Shown here one piece after another: positions 34,446 to 41,974 of a stretch of DNA of 64,000 nucleotides. Every line of letters starts with the position of its first letter. Positions within the stretch are counted from its first letter, which is position 1. Both the position numbers and the translations under genes were made by a program. The stretch lies in the NCBI RefSeq assembly GCF_001969385.1, contig NZ_CP014796.1, positions 62,001 through 126,000 of the forward strand. Reading direction: 5' to 3'. This DNA is from Salipiger profundus. GTDB taxonomy: Bacteria; Pseudomonadota; Alphaproteobacteria; Rhodobacterales; Rhodobacteraceae. The notes under the pieces are model-generated. The model saw nothing but the letters and a program-made list of their open reading frames with translations. It searched no databases and had not been told where the DNA came from.

Positions 34446-35186
34446 TCAGCCCCCGACTTCGACGATGGCCGTCTCGATCATGGCAAGATCCCGGGGCTCC
34501 GAGAACCGGTGATCGGTGCCCTTCACGAAGCTCAGCCGCACGTCCGGGCCGTCGATGTGATCGAAGAGCGCCAGCGCGGTCTCGCGGCGAACCGCCTCGT
34601 CCTCGGTGCCCTGCAGCAGCCGCACCGGGAACGCCATCGGCAGCGGCGTGCGCAGCACGAGGTTCTCGCGGCCGTCCTCGATCAACCGCCGCGTCACCGC
34701 GTAGGGGTCGCCGTAGGCCGAGGGCAGATAGGTCACACCCTCCTCCATCACCCGCGTGCGCTCTTCCTCGGAGAAGCCGGCCCAGAAGCCGTCCTCGGTG
34801 AAATCGGGCGCGGCGGCGATGCCGACGAAACCCGCCACCCGGGCCCCCAGCCGCTTGGTCAGCAGCGTGGCGATCCAGCCGCCCATGGACGAGCCCACGA
34901 GGATCAGCGGGCCCTCGGTCACCGCTTCGATCACCGCCTGCGCGTCCGCCGCCCAGTCGCCGATGCAGCCGGCCTCGAACAGTCCGCTCGACTGGCCGTG
35001 TCCGGAATAGTCCAGCCGCAGGAAGGCCCGGCCCCGCGCCTCGGCCCAGGCCTCGAGATGCACCGCCTTGGTGCCCTCCATGTCGGACTTGTAGCCCGAG
35101 AGGAACACCACGGTCGGCCCCTCTCCGGCGGTGTGGGCATAGGCAAGCCGGGCGTTCGGCCCGTCGATGAAGGCTGTCTCGGCCAT
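34446..35186 (-). CDS. Alpha/beta hydrolase, ABHD10-like thioesterase/esterase
   Basis: 246 residues from the ATG at 35186 with AAGGAGG upstream. Serine hydrolase with complete triad candidates: nucleophile in LVGSSMGGWIAT (~95-106), acid in the strand after LLQGTEDEAVRR, and His in KGTDHRFSEPRD. The cap and the YSGHGQSSGLFEAGCIGDWA segment resemble mammalian ABHD10/bacterial homologues that act on acyl thioesters or glucuronide esters. Upstream 290 bases separate it from a divergent exported-protein gene. Intact nucleophile, unlike the hydrolase at 32028. Confidence 0.88.
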   Translation of the reverse strand: MAETAFIDGPNARLAYAHTAGEGPTVVFLSGYKSDMEGTKAVHLEAWAEARGRAFLRLDYSGHGQSSGLFEAGCIGDWAADAQAVIEAVTEGPLILVGSSMGGWIATLLTKRLGARVAGFVGIAAAPDFTEDGFWAGFSEEERTRVMEEGVTYLPSAYGDPYAVTRRLIEDGRENLVLRTPLPMAFPVRLLQGTEDEAVRRETALALFDHIDGPDVRLSFVKGTDHRFSEPRDLAMIETAIVEVGG

Positions 35187-35473
35187 GCGTGCTCCCTCCT
35201 TGGATGTCGCGGCGAGACTGCCCCCGCGCGCAGGCGGGATGCAACCGCTTTCCCGCGCCGCACCTCTCGTCGGGATTTCCCTTGCTGCCACAGGGGCTTG
35301 CCCCGAACGGCACGCCACGGTAGCCGATGGCATACGGTAAAGCCCTGTTTTCGCTGCATATCCGGCATTCCGAATTGACGGTAGGCAGCCCCGGCCCGGC
35401 ATGAAATGCTGCACTGCAGAAACCGCGGTCGCCTTGCGCGGCCCTCCTTCTGACAGTTCAAGGATACCGATTT

Positions 35474-35827
35474 ATGAAATCTCTTGCCCTCGCCGCCCTG
35501 CTCGCGGCCGCCCCCGTCGCCACGCTCGCCGACACGCTGACCCTCGCGCAGCCGCGCGCCGGCGGCACGCTGCACACCAACACCGTCGACATGTCGGTCT
35601 ACCGCACCGACGCCGAAACCGACGGTGCCTTCGAGGTCGTCGCCCGCTACATCGACGCCGGCAGCGATGCCGATGCCGCGAAGACCCTGCGGATGCGCCT
35701 CGAGGACGGCGACAGCGTCGCCTTCGGCCTGCCCGGCCACAGCGGCACCAGCTGGAGCTTCACCCGCGCCGGCGACGCCCTCACCGTGACCTCGGCGCCG
35801 CTCTACAGCCAACTCGCGCTGAACTGA
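35474..35827 (+). CDS. Small exported protein of unknown function
   Basis: 117 residues. Signal peptide KSLALAALLAAAPVATLADT (cleavage after ALA near 18), then a ~97-residue mature protein rich in beta strands (TLTLAQPRAGGTLHTNTVDM, AFEVVARYIDAGSDADAAKT) with no cysteines, ending TSAPLYSQLALN. A small periplasmic beta domain is inferred. I do not recognise the family. AAGGATACCGATTT precedes the ATG. A strong bidirectional terminator separates it from yebC. Confidence 0.75.
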   Translation: MKSLALAALLAAAPVATLADTLTLAQPRAGGTLHTNTVDMSVYRTDAETDGAFEVVARYIDAGSDADAAKTLRMRLEDGDSVAFGLPGHSGTSWSFTRAGDALTVTSAPLYSQLALN

Positions 35828-35866
35828 GCCCGCCCCGGTCCGATGGACCGGTAGACGAAAAACGGA

Positions 35867-35899
35867 AAAGGCCCGGCAGGAACCGCCTGCCGGGCCTTT
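35867..35899. terminator. Bidirectional terminator between convergent genes
   Basis: Fourteen-base-pair perfect stem AAAGGCCCGGCAGG / CCTGCCGGGCCTTT (35867-35880 with 35886-35899) with a five-base loop, flanked by A- and T-rich ends. It serves the exported-protein gene on one side and yebC on the other. Confidence 0.88.
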
Positions 35900-35921
35900 C
35901 TCATCTGCAGGAACAGCCCGT

Positions 35922-36662
35922 TCAGAGCTGTGCCATGACCTCGTCGGAGGCTTCGAAGTTGGTGGTGACGCGCTGCACGTCGTCGTCATCCTCGAGCGCA
36001 TCCACGAGCTTCATCAGCGACTGCATCGAGTCGAGATCAAGCTCGGTGGTGGTCGTCGGCTTCCAGATCAGCTTGGTGCTCTCGGATTCGCCAAGCTGCT
36101 CCTCGAGCGCGGTCGACACGTCGTTGAGATCGGTGTCGGCACAGTAGACCACGTGCCCCTCCTCCGAGCTCTCCACGTCCTCGGCGCCGGCCTCGATGGC
36201 GGCCATCATCACGTCGTCCGCATCGCCCGCGTCGGCCGGGTAGACGATCTCCCCCTTGCGCTCGAACATGAAGGCCACCGACCCGGTCTCGCCGAGGTTG
36301 CCGCCGTTCTTGGTGAAGGTCGAGCGCACGTTCGAGGCGGTGCGGTTGCGGTTGTCGGTCATCGCCTCGACGATCACCGCCACGCCGTTTGGGCCGTAGC
36401 CCTCGTAGCGGATTTCCTCGTAATCGTCGCCCTCGCCACCGGTCGCCTTCTTGATGGCGCGCTCGATGTTGTCCTTCGGCATGGACTGCGACTTGGCTTC
36501 CTTGATCGCCAGCCGCAGGCGCGGGTTCTTGTCGGGATCGGGGTCGCCCATCTTCGCGGCGACGGTGATCTCCTTGGAGAATTTCGAAAACAGCTTCGCG
36601 CGCACCGCGTCCTGACGGCCCTTGCGGTGCTGGATGTTTGCCCATTTGGAATGGCCGGCCAT
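35922..36662 (-). CDS. YebC/PmpR family transcriptional or translational regulator
   Basis: 246 residues from the ATG at 36662 ([20 protein letters not shown]), the invariant family start; the in-frame extension to 36704 is not conserved. Three-domain protein with the features [60 protein letters not shown] and the acidic C-terminal domain ([19 protein letters not shown]). YebC proteins bind DNA and, in recent work, act on ribosomes stalled at proline runs. Full length. Downstream in the minus direction of repeat copy C. Confidence 0.94.
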   Translation of the reverse strand: MAGHSKWANIQHRKGRQDAVRAKLFSKFSKEITVAAKMGDPDPDKNPRLRLAIKEAKSQSMPKDNIERAIKKATGGEGDDYEEIRYEGYGPNGVAVIVEAMTDNRNRTASNVRSTFTKNGGNLGETGSVAFMFERKGEIVYPADAGDADDVMMAAIEAGAEDVESSEEGHVVYCADTDLNDVSTALEEQLGESESTKLIWKPTTTTELDLDSMQSLMKLVDALEDDDDVQRVTTNFEASDEVMAQL

Positions 36663-36861
36663 GGATGCCCCTTGCCTTGTCACGTCATGTAGGAAGTTCG
36701 CCACGCGCTATAGCCCAGAGCCCCCGCAGGCCGCAAGCCCGACGCGCGCCACGCCCCGGACACGTCGGCGCCACCGGACATCCCCCGACAACCGCGCCCG
36801 CGCGAAGAACAACACAAGCCCCCGCCAAGCAACACCACCACCCGCAGACCGGCGCCCGCCC

Positions 36862-36929
36862 CTTCTCCGGTTCCGAAAATACCCTCGGGGGAGTCCGCGC
36901 CGCAGGCGCGGACGGGGGCAGAGCCCCCT
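36862..36929 (-). repeat. 3'-end intergenic repeat, copy C
   Basis: On the minus strand it begins GGGGGCTCTGCCCCC directly after the udgX stop, followed by a GTCCGCGCCTGCGGCGCGGAC mini-hairpin, CCCCCGAGGGTATTTTCGGA and ends GGAGAAGG. Element order as in copies A, B and D. Confidence 0.75.
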
Positions 36930-38359
36930 CACGCCCCGACCATCTCCACCGCCCGTCCGAGGTCCGCCTCGAACGCCGCCATGGCAGCAAAGCGCTCGGC
37001 CTCCGGCAGCCGCAGCAGGTAGGACGGGTGATAGGTGATCAGCACCGGCGTGCCGTCCGGCGTGGTCTCGACCCCACCCCGGCGCGCGCCGAGCCGGCGG
37101 CCGTCACCGGTGAGGCTCTCCGCCGCCGTCGCCCCCAACGCGAGGATCAGCTTCGGCTGCACGCGTTCGCGCTCGAGGTCGAGCCACCAGCGGCAATGCG
37201 CGACCTCGCCGGCGTTCGGACGCTGGTGGATGCGCCGCTTGCCGCGCGGGGTGAACTTGAAGTGCTTGACCGCATTCGTCACGTAGGCCCGCTCGCGCGC
37301 CAGCCCGACGCGGCCCGCCACCGCGTCGAAGAGCTGGCCGGCGGGCCCGACGAAGGGCCGCCCGGCAAGATCCTCGCGGTCGCCCGGCTGCTCGCCCACG
37401 ATCATCAGCGCGGCATCCGGCGGCCCCTCGCCCGGCACCGCCTGCGTCGCGTCCGCCCAGAGCGGGCAGCGGCGGCACCCCGAGAGCGCCGCGGCCAGTG
37501 CCTCCGGCCCGCCCTCGGTCACCGCGGTCGCGTCCGCCTCGGCACGCCGGTCGGCGATGCGGGCGGCGCGCGGCGGCGGCAGCGTCGGCGCGGCCTCGGC
37601 CATCTCGCGGGCGCGTGCCTGCGCGCCGGCGATCAGCTCCGGGATCAGCGACGCCTCGGGCATGTTCTTCCAGTATTTCTTCGGCATCTCCGACTGCATC
37701 GCCGAGGTCTTCAGCCGCGCCGGGTTGAAGATGTTGCGGAAGTAGGTCCGCCACAGGTCCTCGGCCGCATCCGCGGGCAACTCGGGGCGTGCGGCCCCGG
37801 CACGGATACGCAGGCGGCCGGCCTCGAAATGCGCCGAGAGGTCCGGCGTGAAGATCGCCCAGTCCATGTCGCCGAACCGCTTGACGAAGAACGGCGCGGT
37901 CAGCTCTACGATGTGGTGCGAGGGCTCGAACCACGCCGCGAAGGCGCGGCGCTCCGCCCCCGGGGCACCGATCTCGCGGAAGCGCACGAAGGCGGTCATC
38001 TTGTGGCGGTCGCGGCTCACCTCCTTGGCCATGCGGGTCAGCCGGTCGACGCGCGCGTCGCCCCGGTCCTCGAGCAGGCGGCGATCGTCGCGCAGCGCCC
38101 AGAGCAGGGCGTAGAGCCGGGCGAAGCGCTCGGGATCGCTGTGGCAGACCGCAAGCCGGGCAAGATCGACGAAGCGGCGCGGCACGGTGGCCGCCCCGCC
38201 CGAGACCGGCGGCAGTGCCTCGGCGAAGAGGTCACCCGCCCCGGTGCCGCCGCGTTGCCAGAGCACCTCCTCGGGCGGCACGCCGGCGCCGAGCAGCGCG
38301 CGCGCCTCGTCGCGCCAGCCCTCCCAGGTGCCGATCTCCGGCAGCACCACGACACGCAT
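36929..38359 (-). CDS. DUF4130-UdgX fusion: covalent uracil-DNA-binding glycosylase
   Basis: 476 residues, two parts. Residues ~1-250 match DUF4130 (putative DNA-repair domain; EPSHHIVELTAPFFVKRFGD and MPKKYWKNMPEASLIPEL). Residues ~285-476 are a UdgX-type uracil-DNA glycosylase: Fe-S cysteines in LSGCRRCPLW, motif GEQPGDREDLAGRPFVGPAG, the UdgX-specific loop GKRRIHQRP near 405 (its His forms the covalent bond to uracil-site DNA) and ITYHPSYLLRLP. Start overlaps the radical SAM gene stop (TGATG). Downstream of a LexA-type box, so probably SOS-induced. Confidence 0.9.
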   Translation of the reverse strand: MRVVVLPEIGTWEGWRDEARALLGAGVPPEEVLWQRGGTGAGDLFAEALPPVSGGAATVPRRFVDLARLAVCHSDPERFARLYALLWALRDDRRLLEDRGDARVDRLTRMAKEVSRDRHKMTAFVRFREIGAPGAERRAFAAWFEPSHHIVELTAPFFVKRFGDMDWAIFTPDLSAHFEAGRLRIRAGAARPELPADAAEDLWRTYFRNIFNPARLKTSAMQSEMPKKYWKNMPEASLIPELIAGAQARAREMAEAAPTLPPPRAARIADRRAEADATAVTEGGPEALAAALSGCRRCPLWADATQAVPGEGPPDAALMIVGEQPGDREDLAGRPFVGPAGQLFDAVAGRVGLARERAYVTNAVKHFKFTPRGKRRIHQRPNAGEVAHCRWWLDLERERVQPKLILALGATAAESLTGDGRRLGARRGGVETTPDGTPVLITYHPSYLLRLPEAERFAAMAAFEADLGRAVEMVGA

Positions 38360-39591
38360 CAGAGCAGTTGCAGCTGTTCGGGCGGCGGTGCGAAGCGGGC
38401 CCGCAGGTCCGCCGCGTCGAGCCCGCGCGGTGTCCAGTCCAGCGCCATCAGGAAGGCGCGCGCCTGCCGCAGGTTCACCCCCATGCGGCGCAGGTCATCG
38501 TAGCGCAGCGACCGGTGTCGCCGGGTGGCGAGGATGCGCCCGACGCTCTTGGTGCCGACCCCGGGAATGCGCAGCAGCAGCTCGCGCTCGGCCCGGTTCA
38601 CGTCGACCGGAAAGCGGTGACGGTTGGCCAGCGCCCAGGCGAGCTTGGGGTCGATCTCGAGATCGAGATGCCCGCCCTGCGCCCCCTGGGCAATCTCCTC
38701 CACGCCGAAGCCGTAGAAGCGCAGCAGCCAGTCGGCCTGGTAGAGGCGGTGCTCGCGCATCAGCGGCGGCTTGATCAGCGGCAGCGCGGCCGAGGCATCG
38801 GGGATCGGCGAGAAGGCCGAATAGTAGACCCGTTTCAGCCCGTAGCTCGAGTAGAGCCGCGTCGAGCTGCGCAGGATGGTGGTGTCATCCGCCCCGTCCG
38901 CCCCGACGATCATCTGCGTCGACTGGCCGGCGGGCGCGAAGCGCGGCGGCCGCTTGCCGGTGTGGCTGCGCTCCTTGCCGGCCTCGCGCTTGAGCCGCAC
39001 GTCGGCCATCGCCCGGCGGATCCGGTCGGGCGACTTCTCGGGGGCGTAGCGGGACACCGCCGCGTCGGTCGGCAGCTCGACGTTGATCGACAGCCGGTCG
39101 GCGTAGAGCCCCGCCTCCTCGATCAGCTCCGGGGCGGCGTCGGGAATGGTCTTGAGGTGGATGTAGCCGCGAAAACGGTGCTCCTGCCGCAGGGTGCGGG
39201 CGATGCGCACCATGTCGGTCATGGTATCGTCGGGCGAGCGGATGATCCCCGAGGACAGGAACAGACCCTCGATATAGTTGCGCCGGTAGAACTCGAGCGT
39301 CAGCGTAACGACCTCTTCCGGCGAGAACCGCGCACGGGTGACGTTCGAGCTCACCCGGTTCACGCAGTAGGCGCAATCGTAGATGCAGAAGTTGGTCATC
39401 AGGATCTTGAGCAGGCTGATGCAGCGCCCGTCCGGGGTGTAGGCATGGCAGATGCCCGATCCGGTGGTCGAGCCGATGCCCTTGCCGTCGCGCGAGTCGC
39501 GCCGCTGGCCGCCGCTCGATGCGCAGGAGGCATCGTATTTCGCCGCATCCGAGAGGATTTCGAGTTTCTGATCGAGCGTGAGTCTGGCCAT
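38359..39591 (-). CDS. UdgX-linked radical SAM protein, putative DNA modification/repair
   Basis: 410 residues. Radical SAM domain with the cluster motif CIYDCAYC (CX3CX2C) near residue 70, then LSSGIIRSPDDTMTDMVRI, RGYIHLKTIPDAAPELIEEA and FAPAGQSTQMIVGADGADD. A C-terminal helix-hairpin-helix (ERELLLRIPGVGTKSVGRIL, ~345-365) implies nucleic-acid contact. It matches the family known to be genetically linked to UdgX; the reaction is not established. One operon with the DUF4130-UdgX gene. The ATG is only two bases from a LexA-type box, leaving little room for a ribosome site. Confidence 0.9.
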   Translation of the reverse strand: MARLTLDQKLEILSDAAKYDASCASSGGQRRDSRDGKGIGSTTGSGICHAYTPDGRCISLLKILMTNFCIYDCAYCVNRVSSNVTRARFSPEEVVTLTLEFYRRNYIEGLFLSSGIIRSPDDTMTDMVRIARTLRQEHRFRGYIHLKTIPDAAPELIEEAGLYADRLSINVELPTDAAVSRYAPEKSPDRIRRAMADVRLKREAGKERSHTGKRPPRFAPAGQSTQMIVGADGADDTTILRSSTRLYSSYGLKRVYYSAFSPIPDASAALPLIKPPLMREHRLYQADWLLRFYGFGVEEIAQGAQGGHLDLEIDPKLAWALANRHRFPVDVNRAERELLLRIPGVGTKSVGRILATRRHRSLRYDDLRRMGVNLRQARAFLMALDWTPRGLDAADLRARFAPPPEQLQLL

Positions 39592-39593
39592 GT

Positions 39594-39608
39594 GTTCATG
39601 TTATGTTC
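39594..39608 (-). promoter_or_regulatory. LexA (SOS) box upstream of the radical SAM-UdgX operon
   Basis: On the plus strand GTTCATGTTATGTTC, i.e. GTTC-N7-GTTC, the direct-repeat LexA site of alphaproteobacteria (GAAC-N7-GAAC on the minus strand). It ends two bases before the ATG of the radical SAM gene and could also affect the divergent GATase gene, which starts at 39687. Confidence 0.75.
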
Positions 39609-39686
39609 ACGCTCCTCTGCAATCAATCCCCACCCGCGACTTCGTGATGGCTTTCGCGGCACCGCCGAGCGGGCTAAATCCCTTGC

Positions 39687-40421
39687 ATGAGCCGTTTCCT
39701 GATCCTGCAGCTGCGCCCCGAGGCAGAGGCCAGCGACGACGAGTTCGCCGCCTTCCTGCGCAAGGGCGGTCTCGCGCCCGGGCAGGTGCACCGTATCCGT
39801 CTCGATTGCGAGGATCTGCCCGAGGGGCTCGATCCGCGCGACTACGCGGGTGTCATCGTCGGCGGCGGGCCGGGCTGCGTCTCGGACCCGCCGGACCAGA
39901 AGTCCGCGGTCGAGGCGCGCATCGAATCCGCCTGCCTGTCGCTGATGCCCGCCATCACCCGCGACGACGTGCCGTTTCTCGGCTGCTGCTACGGCATCGG
40001 CATTCTTGCCCATCACCTCGGCGCCGAGGTGAGCAAGGCGCGCTACGGCGAGCCTGTGAGCCATGTCACCTGCACCCGCACACGCGAGGGCGCCGCCGAC
40101 CCGTTGCTCGACGGGCTGCCCGACCGGTTCGATGCCTTCGTCGGCCACAAGGAGGCGGTGCAGCACCTGCCCGCCGGCGCCGCGCACCTGCTGCACTCGG
40201 GCCCCTGCCCGTTCCAGATGATCCGCCACGGCCAGAACGTCTACGCCACCCAGTTCCACCCGGAGGCAGACGCGGCGGGCTTCGAGACACGCATCCGCAT
40301 CTACCGCCACAAGGGCTACTTCGATCCGTCCGAGGCGGACGCGCTGATCGACATGTGCCGCGCCGCCGATGTCACCTGGCCCGAGCGGATCCTGCGGAAT
40401 TTCGTGACGCGGTTCGGATGA
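39687..40421 (+). CDS. Class I glutamine amidotransferase-like protein
   Basis: 244 residues. GATase-1 fold like the GuaA amidotransferase domain: GVIVGGGPGCVSDPP, nucleophile Cys in VPFLGCCYGIGILAHHLGAE (~100), KEAVQHLPAGA, and the His-Glu pair in YATQFHPEADAAGFE. No synthetase domain is attached, so the ammonia acceptor is unknown; stand-alone members act in glutamylated amine breakdown or are of unknown role. Divergent from the LexA-boxed operon; converges with a small membrane protein gene 10 bases away. Confidence 0.9.
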   Translation: MSRFLILQLRPEAEASDDEFAAFLRKGGLAPGQVHRIRLDCEDLPEGLDPRDYAGVIVGGGPGCVSDPPDQKSAVEARIESACLSLMPAITRDDVPFLGCCYGIGILAHHLGAEVSKARYGEPVSHVTCTRTREGAADPLLDGLPDRFDAFVGHKEAVQHLPAGAAHLLHSGPCPFQMIRHGQNVYATQFHPEADAAGFETRIRIYRHKGYFDPSEADALIDMCRAADVTWPERILRNFVTRFG

Positions 40422-40431
40422 GGGGGCCGGC

Positions 40432-40764
40432 TCAGCCGGTGCAGCCGGTCTTGGCCAGCGCCAGCGCGATGCGCAGCACCAGCGACAGCCCGGTGACCAC
40501 GACCACCCAGACCGGCGGCTTGGCAAGCGGCCCGTCGAACAGCTCGGCGGCAATGCGGTGATGGGCCTCGCGCAGGCTGTGGCGCCCTGCCGCGCCCGTT
40601 TCCTCGGGCTTGTGACCGGATGCGCGCATCGCGGCACGGTCGTGCCACCACGAGCGCAACGGCACGCCGACGGTCCAGATGCCGCCGATCAGGAAGCACA
40701 GCAGCAGGACCCAGCCCGCCTGGTCAAGAAAGGCGGCGCAGGCCAGCCCGTCCGTGCCCGTCAT
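40432..40764 (-). CDS. Small two-helix membrane protein
   Basis: 110 residues from the ATG at 40764. Two membrane segments (~14-33 WVLLLCFLIGGIWTVGVPL and ~84-103 VWVVVVTGLSLVLRIALAL) flank a cytoplasmic basic loop (RSWWHDRAAMRASGHKPEE, REAHHRIAAELFDGPLAKPP). I do not recognise the family. It lies 7 bases after the HTH-protein stop on the same strand, so the two form a two-gene operon behind the 41326-41368 operator-like pair. Confidence 0.72.
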   Translation of the reverse strand: MTGTDGLACAAFLDQAGWVLLLCFLIGGIWTVGVPLRSWWHDRAAMRASGHKPEETGAAGRHSLREAHHRIAAELFDGPLAKPPVWVVVVTGLSLVLRIALALAKTGCTG

Positions 40765-40771
40765 GGATGGC

Positions 40772-41203
40772 TCAGCCCTGCGGCAGGGTCACGGAAAGCG
40801 GCACATCCCCGGCCTCGGAGAGCGCGATCAGCGTCCAGAGTGCCGGGCCGGTGTCGCGGCTGCCGGTGGCGAGGCGCGAGATCGTGCCCACCGCGACGCC
40901 GCTGCGGCGCGACAGCTCCTCGAGCGTCATGCCGCTGCGCTTCTGGATGCCGCGCACAAGCTGCATCCCCATGAGCCGCGCGGTTTCCTTGGCGGCGGCG
41001 GCTTCGGCCTGTCCGCGCTCGCGCTCGCTCAGGTCTGCCTCGAGATCGGCGAGCATGCGGGCCTCGGCTCGGTGTGCCGCGCGAGCCATTTCCTCGGGGC
41101 CACGCACGTCGGGCGCGGTGCCGAACGCGGAAATGCCCGGCGGGTCGCCTGCCTCGTCGTCGCGTACGGAAATGCCCTGCGGGGCGAAATCGGTCTGTGC
41201 CAT
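40772..41203 (-). CDS. HTH (XRE-type) DNA-binding protein with disordered N-terminus
   Basis: 143 residues from the ATG at 41203 (MAQTDFAPQGISVRDDEAGD); an in-frame GTG two codons upstream is possible. The first ~40 residues look disordered, ~45-80 is a charged helix (RMLADLEADLSERERGQAEA), and ~85-135 is a helix-turn-helix: VRGIQKRSGMTLEELSRRSG, VAVGTISRLATGSRDTGPAL. No effector domain. Paired with the small membrane protein gene downstream; a candidate own operator lies 120-165 bases upstream. Confidence 0.82.
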   Translation of the reverse strand: MAQTDFAPQGISVRDDEAGDPPGISAFGTAPDVRGPEEMARAAHRAEARMLADLEADLSERERGQAEAAAAKETARLMGMQLVRGIQKRSGMTLEELSRRSGVAVGTISRLATGSRDTGPALWTLIALSEAGDVPLSVTLPQG

Positions 41204-41325
41204 GGCCACCTCCCGGATCTGGCGGGTCTGTCGAACCGGCCCCGGAGAGGGTGCGGCGGTCTGTCCGAAGGCGCCCTACCCTGAGGGGCGCGATCTTCCC
41301 TCTCGCCGGCCCGCCTCCGGGGCCT

Positions 41326-41368
41326 TTGACGTGTAAGTCAATGTAGGCATGTTTGACGTCAAAGTCAA
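41326..41368. promoter_or_regulatory. Tandem operator-like dyads upstream of the HTH gene
   Basis: Two sites of the form TTGAC-N6-GTCAA, 27 bases apart: TTGACGTGTAAGTCAA at 41326-41341 and TTGACGTCAAAGTCAA at 41353-41368. They differ at two central bases. Placed in the gap between the stop of the 41388 gene and the HTH gene start. Confidence 0.6.
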
Positions 41369-41387
41369 ATCCGCCCGTCCGCGCGCC

Positions 41388-41891
41388 TTACCTGCCCTGC
41401 GGGAAGCGCACCACCTGCAACCAGAGCAGATCGAAATGGCGGGGTTCGGCGCGCAAGGCCTCGAGCGTCCCGGGCGCCTCCTCGCGCAGCCCGCGCCAGA
41501 AGACGCCGAGCCTCGGGTCCGGGGTTTCCGTGTAGAGACCCGCCGCGCCGACCTGAAGGTCGGGATAGAGCAGCGCAAAGGCATAGGCCTCGGGGTCCTG
41601 CGCGGCCGCCATGCTGCCCGGCGGCGCCGGCACGACATGGTGGAACCGGCTCTGGATCGCCGCGATGTCGGGCAGGTCCGCGCGGTCGAGCTCCGGTGCC
41701 GCCCGCGCGTCGTCGATGCCGTGGCGCCGCAGCCCCTCGGGCGGTGTGAGCGGCGCCAGCAGCCGACCCATCTGGTCGATCCGCTTATGCAGCGCCAACT
41801 CCGCCCGCGCGAGGCGACGCCGCTCGCTGGGCAGCAGCTGAGACTTGTCGATGGGCTCTGAATAGGCGCTCAGAACGAATAGCGTGAACAC
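41388..41891 (-). CDS. Hypothetical protein, probably exported or membrane-anchored
   Basis: 167 residues from a GTG at 41891 (MFTLFVLSAYSEPIDKSQLL). The first ~11 residues are hydrophobic but short for a signal peptide; the next in-frame ATG is 40 residues later, so the start is uncertain. A long charged helix (PSERRRLARAELALHKRIDQ) and Pro/Ala-rich sections with YAFALLYPDLQVGAAGLYTE follow. I do not recognise the family. Upstream of the HTH/membrane-protein pair but separated by the operator-like dyads. Confidence 0.6.
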   Translation of the reverse strand: MFTLFVLSAYSEPIDKSQLLPSERRRLARAELALHKRIDQMGRLLAPLTPPEGLRRHGIDDARAAPELDRADLPDIAAIQSRFHHVVPAPPGSMAAAQDPEAYAFALLYPDLQVGAAGLYTETPDPRLGVFWRGLREEAPGTLEALRAEPRHFDLLWLQVVRFPQGR

Positions 41892-41974
41892 TCGGACCTC
41901 GTGGTGGCGGCCCGCCGGACCAGAGCGAACGGCGGGTCACCTTGTCAACCTTTCGACGAAAACAGCAGCCCGGC

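Noticed and set aside
36638..38503. 621-codon plus-strand frame
   Set aside because: Antisense of the UdgX fusion; composition is Arg/Gly/Ala-rich, with no recognisable motif, as expected for the complementary strand of GC-rich coding DNA.
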